Of a stretch of 30,085 bases of DNA, positions 1 to 7,547 are shown one piece after another; the first letter of the stretch is position 1, and the number at the start of each line of letters is the position of its first letter. This stretch comes from Prevotella sp. UBA1705 (GTDB taxonomy: Bacteria; Bacteroidota; Bacteroidia; Bacteroidales; Bacteroidaceae): NCBI GenBank assembly GCA_002317385.1, contig DCJH01000042.1, positions 1 to 30,085 of the forward strand, read 5' to 3'. Position numbers and translations under genes: made by a program. Below the pieces are notes generated by a model. That model had not been told where the DNA came from and made no database searches. It saw only the letters and a list, made by a program, of their open reading frames with translations.

Positions 1-1
1 G

Positions 2-1510
2 GCCGACGAGATGCTCAACATGGGATTCACCGAGAGCATCAATGCCATTTTCGAGGGCGTTCCCACCGACCGCAACACCCTGCTCTTCTCGGCCACCATG
101 GGAAAAGAGATTGAGAAGATTGCCAAGAGCTACCTGCACGACTACCAGGAGATTGTGGTGGGCTCGCGCAACGAGGGTGCCGAGAACGTGAACCACATCT
201 ATTATATGGTGAATGCCAAGGACAAGTATCTGGCCCTGAAGCGCATCGTGGACTTCTATCCGCACATCTACGGCATCGTGTTCTGCCGCACGAAGGTGGA
301 AACTCAGGAGATTGCCGACAAGTTGATTAAGGATGGCTACAACGCCGAGTCGCTCCACGGCGACCTTTCGCAGCAGCAGCGCGACCTCACCATGCAGAAA
401 TTCCGCAACCATCTCACCCAGTTGCTCGTGGCAACCGACGTGGCCGCACGTGGATTGGATGTGGACGACCTCACCCATGTTATCAACTACGGTCTGCCCG
501 ACGACATCGAGAACTACACACACCGCTCCGGTCGTACCGGCCGCGCGGGCAAGAAGGGCACCTCTATCGCCATTATCCACACGCGAGAGAAGCATAAGGT
601 GCGCAACATTGAGAAGGTGATCGGCAAGGAATTCATCGACGGCACACTGCCCTCGCCCGAGGAAATCTGCAAGAAGCAGCTGTTCAAGCAGATGGATACC
701 ATCATGAAGACCGACGTAGACGATGAGCTTATCGCTCCCTACATGACCGACATCAACCGCCAATTCGAGTATATCGACAAGGAAGACATTATTAAGAAGA
801 TGGTGAGCGTAACGTTCGGCCGATTCCTCGACTACTATAAGAACGCGCCAGAAATCGTGAAGCCGTCGACCAAGAAGGGCGAAGGTATGGGCGACCGCAA
901 TGACAGGAAGTCGGCCGGAGGGCGTCGCAAGCGTGGCGCCGAGGCCGGATACCGCCGCCTGTTCATCAACCTGGGCAAGCAAGACGGATTCTATCCCGGC
1001 GAGATCATGCAGTTCCTGAACCATCATATCGATGGCCGACAGGAGGTGGGACATATCGATCTGCTGCAGAAATTCTGTTATATCGAGGTGCCCGAGGGCG
1101 ATGCCGAGCACGTGATGGGCTCTATCAACGGCACGAGCTACCGCGGACGTGAGGTGCGTTGCAACGATGCCGACGAGGGTGGACATGGCCGTGGCGAGGG
1201 TGGTCGCACCCGAAGCGAGGGCGCTACCAGCCGCGGACGTCGCACAGACCGCAGCGACCGCTATGGCTCTCGTGGCGAACGTGGTGGCGAACGCAGTGAG
1301 CGCGCCGGCGGAAGAGGCCAGCGCGGGGCCAGTCGCACACGTCGGGAAGACAGCCCGAGAGCCGCTCGCAGGGGCTTTGAAGACAACACTCGCCGTGGCC
1401 GCGACGACTGGAAGAGCCTCATGCAGGACGCTCCCTTCAAGTTGAAAGGTGATGAACCCGACTTCTCTGAGGAGGGATGGGCACGCAGAAGACCGAAGAA
1501 GAAAAAGTAA
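2..1510 (+). CDS. DEAD-box ATP-dependent RNA helicase, 3' part (5' end outside window)
   Basis: C-terminal portion of a superfamily 2 RNA helicase that unwinds or remodels RNA duplexes with ATP. The reading frame is open from base 2; the first codons read ADEMLNMGF, the tail of motif II (DEAD), so the first RecA domain is mostly outside. Counting from the Met at base 11: motif III SAT at 27-29, VFCRTK (motif IV) near 90, ATDVAARGLD (motif V) at 141-150 and HRSGRTGR (motif VI) at 171-178. After the second RecA domain there is a DbpA/CsdA-like RNA-binding domain (about 310-390, starting RRLFINLG) and a strongly basic, RGG/RGR-rich, probably disordered tail of about 110 residues ending in KKKK. 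This architecture matches the DeaD/CsdA cold-shock and ribosome-assembly helicases; the exact RNA substrate is inference. A GAGTTA-type repeat array begins about 15 bp after the stop. Confidence 0.95.
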   Translation, partial: ADEMLNMGFTESINAIFEGVPTDRNTLLFSATMGKEIEKIAKSYLHDYQEIVVGSRNEGAENVNHIYYMVNAKDKYLALKRIVDFYPHIYGIVFCRTKVETQEIADKLIKDGYNAESLHGDLSQQQRDLTMQKFRNHLTQLLVATDVAARGLDVDDLTHVINYGLPDDIENYTHRSGRTGRAGKKGTSIAIIHTREKHKVRNIEKVIGKEFIDGTLPSPEEICKKQLFKQMDTIMKTDVDDELIAPYMTDINRQFEYIDKEDIIKKMVSVTFGRFLDYYKNAPEIVKPSTKKGEGMGDRNDRKSAGGRRKRGAEAGYRRLFINLGKQDGFYPGEIMQFLNHHIDGRQEVGHIDLLQKFCYIEVPEGDAEHVMGSINGTSYRGREVRCNDADEGGHGRGEGGRTRSEGATSRGRRTDRSDRYGSRGERGGERSERAGGRGQRGASRTRREDSPRAARRGFEDNTRRGRDDWKSLMQDAPFKLKGDEPDFSEEGWARRRPKKKK

Positions 1511-1524
1511 GGAAGCTTCGCTTG

Positions 1525-1712
1525 GAGTTAAAGGAGTTAGAGAAGTTATCGCTTCGCTCAGGAGTTAAAGGACATATGTCCGTTTTGAGCGAGCTCAAGA
1601 AGTAAGGGGAGTAATCGCTCCGCTCAGGAGTTAAAAGACAAATGGCGGTGTAACCCTACTCTTGAAGGTAATGTCCTTTAACTCCTTTAACTTCCTTAAC
1701 TCCTTCAACTCC
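1525..1712. repeat. GAGTTA nonamer array with 66-bp direct repeat and inverted arm
   Basis: The spacer 1511-1823 between helicase and tlpA-like gene holds copies of GAGTTAAAG-like 9-mers. A unit with core CTCAGGAGTTAAA occurs at 1557 and again at 1623, exactly 66 bp apart. From 1672 to 1712 the same nonamers occur on the other strand (TCCTTTAACTCC type), so the spacer could fold back on itself. No gene is seen in it. No clean promoter for the downstream gene was found; TAACCTTTG at 1756-1764 is one base longer than the TAnnTTTG consensus. Confidence 0.8.
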
Positions 1713-1823
1713 TAACCAAACTCCTGCACTGAACGTTATTATTTCTTAACACCCGTAACCTTTGGGGCGTGAAACTCGTATTTAAAGAAGTATAACGCAA
1801 AACATAACATTAACACCATAACT

Positions 1824-2963
1824 ATGAGAAAGATTTTATTCGGACTGGCCATCGTGGCCGCATCTATGGTTTCAGCAACAGCCCAAGCTGCCGAAGGCGA
1901 CGTGCATTTCAAAGGCGAACTGAAGGGATTGAAGGATTCCCTGATCGTCATTTCGCCCCAAGCCGACGGAAAATTCAAGCGCGACACCGTGCTCACCCCT
2001 AACGGGAAGTTCGACTTCACGGTCAACGTGAAGGAGCCGTGCGCCATCAGCTGCTACACCCCGGGTACCCTGCGCCGCATGGAGAACATCGGTTTCCAGG
2101 CCGTGGCCGTACCGGGTGAGACCGCCGAAATCACCGGAGACGCCACCAAGAGCTACTATTTCTCAGGCTCAAAGTTCTATAAAGAGTACAACGAAGCAGA
2201 CCGCGCGATGGAGGTTATCAACAAGCCGATGCAGGATTTGATAAACAATCTCAACACCCGCATGGCCGCAGGCGAGAGCCAGGAGACCCTACTCAAGGAG
2301 TATCAGGAGAAGTCTGACGCCCTCAAGGAGACGATGATGGCCGGACTCATGGACTTCATCAAGCAGCATCCCAACTATGAGGCCAGCGCCGCCATGATTC
2401 CCCAGTTTGAAAATCTCGACAAGATGAAGGAGGCTGTGGCACTGCTCGCCCCCGAGGTGCGTAACGGACGCATGAAGCCCTACTATCAGAACATCATCGA
2501 CGAAGCCTCTGCACGCGCCGAGGCTGAGAAGGAAGCCGAGAAGAAGCAGGCTGCCGGCGTGATGGCTCCCGACTTTACCCTCAACGACATCAACGGCAAA
2601 CCGCTCGCCCTCTCGTCACTCCGAGGCAAATATGTGGTGCTCGATTTCTGGGGCAGCTGGTGCGGATGGTGCATCAAGGGCATCCCCGAGATGAAGAAAT
2701 ACTATGCCAAATACAAGGGCAAGTTCGAGATATTAGGCGTAGACTGCAACGACCCCGAGGCCAAATGGAAGGAAGCTGTGAAGAAGCATGAGCTGCCTTG
2801 GCTCCACGTCTACAATCCCAAGGGTAGCTCGGTGCTGGCCGATTATGGCATCCAGGGATTCCCCACGAAGATAGTCATTGGCCCCGACGGCAAGATTGTG
2901 AAGACTATCGTGGGTGAGGATCCGGCATTCTACACCTTCCTCGACGAGACATTCGGGAAGTAA
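1824..2963 (+). CDS. Secreted TlpA/ResA-like thiol-disulfide oxidoreductase with N-terminal DUF4369-like domain
   Basis: 379 residues. The N terminus is a signal peptide (MRKILFGLAIVAASMVSATAQA, cleavage around 22-23), so the protein acts in the periplasm or at the outer side of the inner membrane. Residues about 25-120 resemble the DUF4369 module often fused to thioredoxins in Bacteroidetes. A charged helical linker rich in E/K/A follows (about 190-245). The C-terminal AhpC/TSA-thioredoxin fold begins at APDFTLNDINGKPL and carries the redox pair WCGWC with Cys280 and Cys283, then the cis-Pro region GFPTKIVI. The family reduces or exchanges disulfides of exported proteins; the partner here is unknown. 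It is a single gene: repeats fill the spacer before it, and a G/C-rich inverted repeat starts at the base after its stop codon. Confidence 0.92.
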   Translation: MRKILFGLAIVAASMVSATAQAAEGDVHFKGELKGLKDSLIVISPQADGKFKRDTVLTPNGKFDFTVNVKEPCAISCYTPGTLRRMENIGFQAVAVPGETAEITGDATKSYYFSGSKFYKEYNEADRAMEVINKPMQDLINNLNTRMAAGESQETLLKEYQEKSDALKETMMAGLMDFIKQHPNYEASAAMIPQFENLDKMKEAVALLAPEVRNGRMKPYYQNIIDEASARAEAEKEAEKKQAAGVMAPDFTLNDINGKPLALSSLRGKYVVLDFWGSWCGWCIKGIPEMKKYYAKYKGKFEILGVDCNDPEAKWKEAVKKHELPWLHVYNPKGSSVLADYGIQGFPTKIVIGPDGKIVKTIVGEDPAFYTFLDETFGK

Positions 2964-3040
2964 GACCCTTCCCCAGCCCTCCCCTGTGAGGGGAAAAAGA
3001 GGCAGCAGACCCTTCCCCGACCCTCCCCTGCAGGGGAGGG
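2964..3040. repeat. G/C-rich inverted repeat, left arm (two copies)
   Basis: Starts directly after the TAA of the TlpA-like gene. Two tandem copies of a GACCCTTCCCC + CCCTCCCC element lie at 2964-2993 and 3008-3040; the second ends in a perfect 20-bp palindrome at 3021-3040. The 33 bp at 3008-3040 recur inverted at 3422-3454 with two differences. Each copy can form its own short hairpin, so a transcription-terminator or mRNA 3'-end role is possible but there is no U-tract. Confidence 0.85.
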
Positions 3041-3118
3041 AGAGGCCCACGGAAAGTCCTTCGTTGTAAACGATTGATAGTCAACGGGATTCAGAAACGA
3101 TACGGGAGGCGCCGAGAT

Positions 3119-3194
3119 GAGTACCTAATCGTCTCACGATTACTACCTTATTGCAGCGCGATTACTACCTTTTCGTGTCGCCTTTAGTACCTTA
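3119..3194. repeat. TACC array, 22-bp period (family copy 1)
   Basis: The tetramer TACC recurs at 3122, 3144, 3166 and 3188, exactly 22 bp apart, within units of the type CGATTACTACCTTTTCG. Same-family arrays are at 8787-8874, 17831-17912 and, degenerate, 24061-24145. The remainder of this convergent spacer (2964-3457) holds flanking inverted repeats and one strong hairpin; no gene is seen. Confidence 0.85.
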
Positions 3195-3286
3195 TTTCAA
3201 AACGAGGAAATAGGCATGCTGAAACGGACACGAGGATATCGTTCTGAGGGAAGGCAAAAACCACAGAAAAGAAAGTATGAAAACAT

Positions 3287-3320
3287 AGCAGGCTACGCTC
3301 CTCCTGGAGCGTGGCCTGCT
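3287..3320 (-). terminator. Strong hairpin, probable terminator of the symporter gene
   Basis: A 15-bp stem (arms 3287-3301 and 3306-3320, one T/C mismatch that wobbles) with loop TCCT. On the minus strand it is followed by ATGTTTTCATACTTTC, which is moderately U-rich, and it lies about 140 bp past the stop of the minus-strand symporter gene. It could also stop plus-strand transcripts from the TlpA-like gene. Confidence 0.6.
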
Positions 3321-3421
3321 GCGTTATTGGAACCATGAAAAAAGGCGATGGCAACTTAATATCTGCAGTTAATTAGCTTCTTAGCCTTCTCCTCTCCCAC
3401 CCTTTCCCCGATGGCTGGGCA

Positions 3422-3454
3422 CCCTCCCCTACAGGGGAGGGCCGGGGAAGGGTC
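3422..3454. repeat. G/C-rich inverted repeat, right arm
   Basis: Inverted copy of 3008-3040 (31 of 33 bases). It starts four bases after the TGA of the symporter gene (3458-3460 on the plus strand), so both convergent genes end at the edge of the same repeat. It contains its own 9-bp stem (CCCTCCCCT/AGGGGAGGG). Confidence 0.85.
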
Positions 3455-3457
3455 TTC

Positions 3458-4603
3458 TCACTTCACCTTCTCCACCACCATGGCTATCGCTCCGTCGCCC
3501 GTCACGTTGCAAGCCGTACCGAAGGAATCCATGGCGATGTAGAGGGCGATGATGAGTGCCTGCTCGTTGGGCCCGAAACCAAGGATGCTTCCCAGTGGCG
3601 CGAGGGCGGCCATGACGGCTCCGCCGGGCACTCCCGGACCTGCAACCATCATGATAGCCAGCATGAGAATGAAGTTGAGGAAGAGCATCGGGTCGTGGGG
3701 AAGGCCCTCAAGAAGGCATACGGTGAGGGCGCAGGCAGTGATTTTCATGCACGAGCCCGACATGTGGATGGTGGCGCAGAGGGGTATGACGAATCCGGCC
3801 ACGCCCTCGCTCACACCGTTTTTCAAGGTGGAGCGCATGGTGACGGGTATCGTCGCGGCCGACGAGGAGGTGCCGAGGGCGGTCATATAGGCCGGCAGCA
3901 TGTTCCAGAGCAGGCGCAGCGGGTTGCGTTTCACCAGGGTGCCGGCCACGCAGAATTGATAGATGAGTATCACGACATGTAGCACAAAGATGACCACAAT
4001 GATCTGGGCGAAGACGAGCAAGATGCGATAGGCCTCGCCGGTAAACGTCATATTGAGGAAGATGCCGAAGATATAGAGCGGCAGCAGGGGGATGATGGCC
4101 TTGGTGATGGCCAGTTCTATCGACGTGCGGAAGTCGGCAAAGACGTCTTTCAGGGTCTTCAGGTTGCCGTAGGCAATGGTCAGGCCAAGCACGAACGAGA
4201 GCACGAGGGCGGCCATCACGTCTATCATCGGCGGGATGGTAATGGCGAAATAGGGTGCCAGTTCAGTAGCCTTCGCCACAGGTCCCACATGGGGCGCGTG
4301 GGCCACCATAGCCGGGAAGAGCCACGACCCAGTGCCATAGGAGAGCAGTCCGGCGGCCACGGTGTCTACATAGGCGATGGCCACGGTGATGAGCAGCAGC
4401 CTCCCGGCGCCTCGGCCGATGTCGGCTATGGCCGGTGTAACGAGTCCCACGATGATCAGTGGAATCATGAAGCCGAGGAATTGGGAGAACAATGCGTTGA
4501 AGGTAACGAACAGTCGCACCCATCCTTCAGTAAGGATGTTGCCGAAAACAACGCCCAGAATGATGGCAATGATGATGCGGGGAAGGAGGCCGAGGTGTTT
4601 CAT
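3458..4603 (-). CDS. DAACS/SLC1-family cation-coupled symporter (dicarboxylate/amino acid type)
   Basis: 381 residues, almost entirely hydrophobic membrane segments, in the inner membrane. Family signatures in order: serine-rich hairpin GTSSSAATIPVTMR (244-257, HP1), PLCATIHMSGS (274-284) where most members have the NMDGT cation/substrate motif, AGPGVPGGA (321-329, HP2) and MDSFGTACNVTGDGA (358-372, last helix with the Asp359, Asn366 and Asp370 positions). The NMDGT motif is altered, and the Arg of the usual D-x-x-R-T motif, which binds the acidic side chain of glutamate or aspartate, is Gly362. So a neutral or otherwise different substrate is likely (inference). It is somewhat shorter than typical members (about 420). 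It is followed at 3287-3320 by a probable terminator and preceded by a repeat array. Confidence 0.9.
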   Translation of the reverse strand: MKHLGLLPRIIIAIILGVVFGNILTEGWVRLFVTFNALFSQFLGFMIPLIIVGLVTPAIADIGRGAGRLLLITVAIAYVDTVAAGLLSYGTGSWLFPAMVAHAPHVGPVAKATELAPYFAITIPPMIDVMAALVLSFVLGLTIAYGNLKTLKDVFADFRTSIELAITKAIIPLLPLYIFGIFLNMTFTGEAYRILLVFAQIIVVIFVLHVVILIYQFCVAGTLVKRNPLRLLWNMLPAYMTALGTSSSAATIPVTMRSTLKNGVSEGVAGFVIPLCATIHMSGSCMKITACALTVCLLEGLPHDPMLFLNFILMLAIMMVAGPGVPGGAVMAALAPLGSILGFGPNEQALIIALYIAMDSFGTACNVTGDGAIAMVVEKVK

Positions 4604-4620
4604 AGCAGGGGGAAGAAATA

Positions 4621-4875
4621 GGAGTTAAAGGAGTTAGGGGAGTTAATGGAGTTAAAGGACAATAGTTTCTTGGGGGATTTTTCTAAGGAGTTAAAGGAGT
4701 TAGAGAAGTTAATGGAGTTAAAGGACAATAGTTTCTTGAGTGGGATGAGAACGTCGCGACTGAATGGAAAAGTAGCGGGCTTAATAGGTACAGCGCTCAA
4801 ATCGTCTGCCAAAAGGTTTCTTGAGGGTATTGTCCTTTAACTCCATTAACTCCCCTAACTCCCTTAACTCCTTAA
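4621..4875. repeat. GAGTTA nonamer element: 66-bp direct repeat plus inverted copy
   Basis: Two direct units start at 4621 and 4687 (66 bp apart) and agree over about 54 bases, each a run of 9-mers of the GAGTTAAAG/GAGTTAATG type ending in AAAGGACAATAG. An inverted copy at about 4829-4875 matches the first unit over about 44 bp with one difference. It spans the whole spacer between the symporter start and the end of the kinase gene, and the kinase stop codon lies inside the inverted arm. No gene is seen in it. Confidence 0.85.
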
Positions 4876-5807
4876 ATCTCCCCCTTCTTCTCCTCCCCAA
4901 ACTCCTTGGAAACATAGTTGAAGAGGCTCTTGCAGCACTCCGCGGAGAACTCCTGGGCACAGCCGATGAGCAGGTCCCACTGCTCGGGAAGGAGCCCGCG
5001 CTCTATCTGATTGCGCGTGATGCCATATTTCATAAGGCCATAGATGAAGCCCGCATTGAAGTTATCGCCGGCCCCGATGGTGCTCACCGTCTCGGTTTCG
5101 GGCGCAGGGTAGCTTCGACGGAAACCGCCCTCGGCCCTCAGCTCCACCGGATCGCTGCCCTGAGTGTAGATGAACCGCTTGCAATAGAACGATATCTCCG
5201 CATTGTAGACCTTGTCGGGGTCGGTGAGTTTGTAGAGCACCTCGAAGTCCTCTCGGCTGCCACGCACAAAGTCGGCATACTCCAGATTCTCCAAGAGGTT
5301 AGGCGTAATCTTCATGACTTCATGCTTATGCGACTGCCTGAAGTTCACATCGTAGTAGATGATGGCCCCATGGTTGCGCGCATCTTCGAGCAACGCCACC
5401 ATCTGCGGGCGTATGGCGGGGTTCACTGCGTAGAAGGAGCCGAACACAACAATATCGTCTGGATGGATGTCGGGATAGACAAAGTCGAGCTGATCGTGCG
5501 GATGGTCTTTATAGAAAATATATTCTGCGTCGTTGTTGTCGTCGAGAAAGGCCAGCGAGATGGGCGACTTCGAGTCGGGAAACACATTCACATTGTTGGC
5601 GTTCACGCCGTTCTCCTTGAGAAAAGCAATGACATTCTGCCCCACACGGTCGTTTCCTGCCTCACTGATAAACGTGCTGTCTACGCCCGAACGGCCCAGC
5701 GAGATGATGGCGTTGAACGCCGAACCACCGGGATAGGCACCGATGGGCTGCTCATTCTTGAATATAATGTCGAGTACAGTCTCGCCAATTCCTATAACTT
5801 TGCGCAT
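4872..5807 (-). CDS. PfkB/ribokinase-family carbohydrate kinase (fructokinase-like)
   Basis: 311 residues from the chosen start MRKVIGIGE at 5807. The frame stays open upstream to 5993, but that extension would cross the kinase's own promoter region and lacks family similarity. Family marks: N-terminal GETVLDII, di-glycine substrate motif YPGGSAFNAIISLGRSG, and C-terminal signature TIGAGDNFNAGF with catalytic Asp248 in the GAGD anion hole. The enzyme phosphorylates a sugar with ATP in the cytosol; the fold and the SPI-type insert (residues about 90-130) resemble fructokinases, but the sugar cannot be fixed from sequence. The stop codon TAA is the first repeat of a 9-bp TTAAGGGAG array that runs on into the spacer. 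Confidence 0.9.
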   Translation of the reverse strand: MRKVIGIGETVLDIIFKNEQPIGAYPGGSAFNAIISLGRSGVDSTFISEAGNDRVGQNVIAFLKENGVNANNVNVFPDSKSPISLAFLDDNNDAEYIFYKDHPHDQLDFVYPDIHPDDIVVFGSFYAVNPAIRPQMVALLEDARNHGAIIYYDVNFRQSHKHEVMKITPNLLENLEYADFVRGSREDFEVLYKLTDPDKVYNAEISFYCKRFIYTQGSDPVELRAEGGFRRSYPAPETETVSTIGAGDNFNAGFIYGLMKYGITRNQIERGLLPEQWDLLIGCAQEFSAECCKSLFNYVSKEFGEEKKGEI

Positions 5808-5830
5808 GATAAGTAAGTGATTATATCGTG

Positions 5831-5838
5831 CAAAGATA
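5831..5838 (-). promoter_or_regulatory. Possible -7 element of the PfkB kinase gene
   Basis: On the minus strand TATCTTTG matches the Bacteroidetes TAnnTTTG element, placing transcription start near 5825, about 18 nt before the ATG at 5807. The -33 element is weak (GTTG, 21 bp away). Confidence 0.45.
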
Positions 5839-5876
5839 TAATTTTTCGGCAAAAAGCGACAACTTATTCCTAAAAA

Positions 5877-5908
5877 TTTGTCCGAGTTTGAATATTTGCG
5901 TAAATTTG
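5877..5908 (+). promoter_or_regulatory. Bacteroidetes promoter for the small membrane protein / M16 operon
   Basis: TTTG at 5877-5880, a 20-bp spacer and TAAATTTG at 5901-5908 fit the -33/-7 consensus. The predicted start near 5915 leaves a leader of about 45 nt before the ATG at 5960. Confidence 0.65.
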
Positions 5909-5959
5909 CATGACCACCATAAACCAAGGCGTTTTTACCTTTAAACCGAAACCAACGAC

Positions 5960-6232
5960 ATGCAATCAAGTTTAGGAAAATTCGTGGGCGCACTGTTTCT
6001 CATCCTTTTCGTCCTGCTCTTCATCAACTACAAGGACACGCATCTGGAGGCCGGAGTCAACCATTATGACCCCGACGAGATGGTGATTCAGGGCGGCAAC
6101 TATGTCTATGGCGACTATTCGGCAGCCTCATCAGAGGGCAAAGGCCTCAGCGCCGGCGCCGCCTCCAAGGACAAGGGAGGCTCCGGCAGCATGGGCAAGA
6201 GCCTGAAAGGCTTCGACCCAAAAGTACATTGA
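5960..6232 (+). CDS. Small single-pass membrane protein of unknown function
   Basis: 90 residues. After a short polar start (MQSSLGKF) there is one hydrophobic segment, about residues 8-23 (VGALFLILFVLLFINY), which can be an uncleaved signal anchor. The rest is a soluble tail with an acidic stretch, tyrosines (YVYGDYS) and a low-complexity Gly/Ser/Lys region (about 60-85). I do not recognise a family. It has its own consensus promoter and its stop lies 7 bp before the M16 peptidase start, so the two are co-transcribed; a role with the peptidase is only inference from this spacing. Confidence 0.75.
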   Translation: MQSSLGKFVGALFLILFVLLFINYKDTHLEAGVNHYDPDEMVIQGGNYVYGDYSAASSEGKGLSAGAASKDKGGSGSMGKSLKGFDPKVH

Positions 6233-6239
6233 CGCACTC

Positions 6240-7472
6240 ATGAAGTATCTCACCACAACGCTTTCCAACGGCCTGCGGGTCATCTGCCTACCCTCTCCGT
6301 CGTCGGTTGTCTACTGCGGCTATCAGATTGGCGCGGGATCACGCAACGAAGCCATAGGCGACGAGGGCCTCGCACACTTTTGCGAGCACGTCACCTTCAA
6401 GGGAACCGAGCACCGCAAGGCCTGGAACATCCTCAATTGCTTAGAGAGTGTGGGCGGCGATCTCAACGCATACACCAACAAGGAAGACACTACCTACTAT
6501 GCCGCTGTGCTCAAGGAGCATGTGGGGCGGGCCATCGAGCTGCTCACCGACATCGTGTTCCACTCCACCTATCCCCAAACTGAGATCGACAAAGAGGTGG
6601 AGGTGATCTGCGACGAGATAGAGAGCTACAACGATTCGCCTGCCGAACTGATCTACGACGAGTTCGAAAACATCATCTTCGAGGGCCATCCGCTGGGGCA
6701 CAACATACTCGGAACGGCCGAGCACGTGCGCAGTTTCACCACGGAGAAGGCCCTCGACTTCACCCGAAAATACTATCGTCCCGACAACGCCATATTCTTT
6801 GCGTATGGCGATGTAGACTTCAAGAAAATCGTCAAAAGCCTCAACAGCCTGAGCACTCCAGGCGCAACCTCCGCTCATTCCGCCCCCAACGCCACTCCAG
6901 CAGGAGAAAAAACGGCAGAGAAAGCCTCAACTTACATCCTCTCCAAGGGCACTCACCAGGCCCATGTGATGGTGGGCGCACGGGCATACGATATCCACGA
7001 CAAGCGTCGCATAGCGCTCTACCTGCTCAACAACATCCTCGGCGGACCGGGAATGAATGCCCGTCTCAACATCGTGCTGCGCGAACACCGGGGCCTGGTC
7101 TATACCGTGGAGAGCTCGATGGTGAGCTATGGCGACACCGGACTGTGGTGCACCTACTTCGGCTGCGACCAGAAGGACGTGAAACGGTGTCTCCGACTCG
7201 TGCGCCGCGAGCTCGACAGGTTCATACAGAAGCCCATCAGCCAAGCCCGACTGCGCTCAGCCAAGAAGCAAATCAAGGGACAAATCGGTGTGGCCTGCGA
7301 CAATAGGGAGAACTTTGCGCTCGATTTCGGCAAGAGTTTCCTGCACTATGGCTGGGAGAAAGACGTGAACAAGCTCTTTGAAAATATCGATGCCGTGACC
7401 GCGGAGGATATGCAACGCGTGGCGCAAGACATCTTTGCCGAGGACAAAATCACCACGCTCATCTATCAATAG
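6240..7472 (+). CDS. M16-family zinc metallopeptidase (single-unit, processing-peptidase-like)
   Basis: 410 residues. The inverted zinc motif HxxEH is intact as HFCEH (His46, Glu49, His50), and the third zinc ligand is the Glu of the CDEIESYNDSP region, about residue 126. The C-terminal half contains the R/Y signature of active M16 enzymes (LREHRGLVYTVESS). This is the two-domain, one-half form typical of bacterial homologues of mitochondrial processing peptidase, which usually dimerise; no signal peptide is visible, so it is probably cytosolic. An Ala/Ser/Pro/Thr-rich insert near 205-230 interrupts the two halves. Substrates of the bacterial enzymes are mostly peptides, not known here. Second gene of the operon starting at 5960. 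Confidence 0.93.
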   Translation: MKYLTTTLSNGLRVICLPSPSSVVYCGYQIGAGSRNEAIGDEGLAHFCEHVTFKGTEHRKAWNILNCLESVGGDLNAYTNKEDTTYYAAVLKEHVGRAIELLTDIVFHSTYPQTEIDKEVEVICDEIESYNDSPAELIYDEFENIIFEGHPLGHNILGTAEHVRSFTTEKALDFTRKYYRPDNAIFFAYGDVDFKKIVKSLNSLSTPGATSAHSAPNATPAGEKTAEKASTYILSKGTHQAHVMVGARAYDIHDKRRIALYLLNNILGGPGMNARLNIVLREHRGLVYTVESSMVSYGDTGLWCTYFGCDQKDVKRCLRLVRRELDRFIQKPISQARLRSAKKQIKGQIGVACDNRENFALDFGKSFLHYGWEKDVNKLFENIDAVTAEDMQRVAQDIFAEDKITTLIYQ

Positions 7473-7547
7473 ACTCCCCACCTTCCATAGTCAGGGAGGC
7501 AAGAGAGCAGTCATTCCACACCCGTCAATCAACATTCCACATTCCAT

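Noticed and set aside
4621..4740. Repeat period of 66 bp resembling a type II CRISPR (36-bp repeat, 30-bp spacer)
   Set aside because: About 54 of 66 bases are the same between units, with no conserved-repeat/variable-spacer pattern, only two units, and no cas genes nearby.
4821..5816. 331-codon plus-strand frame opposite the PfkB kinase
   Set aside because: Shadow of the kinase gene; it begins inside a repeat array.
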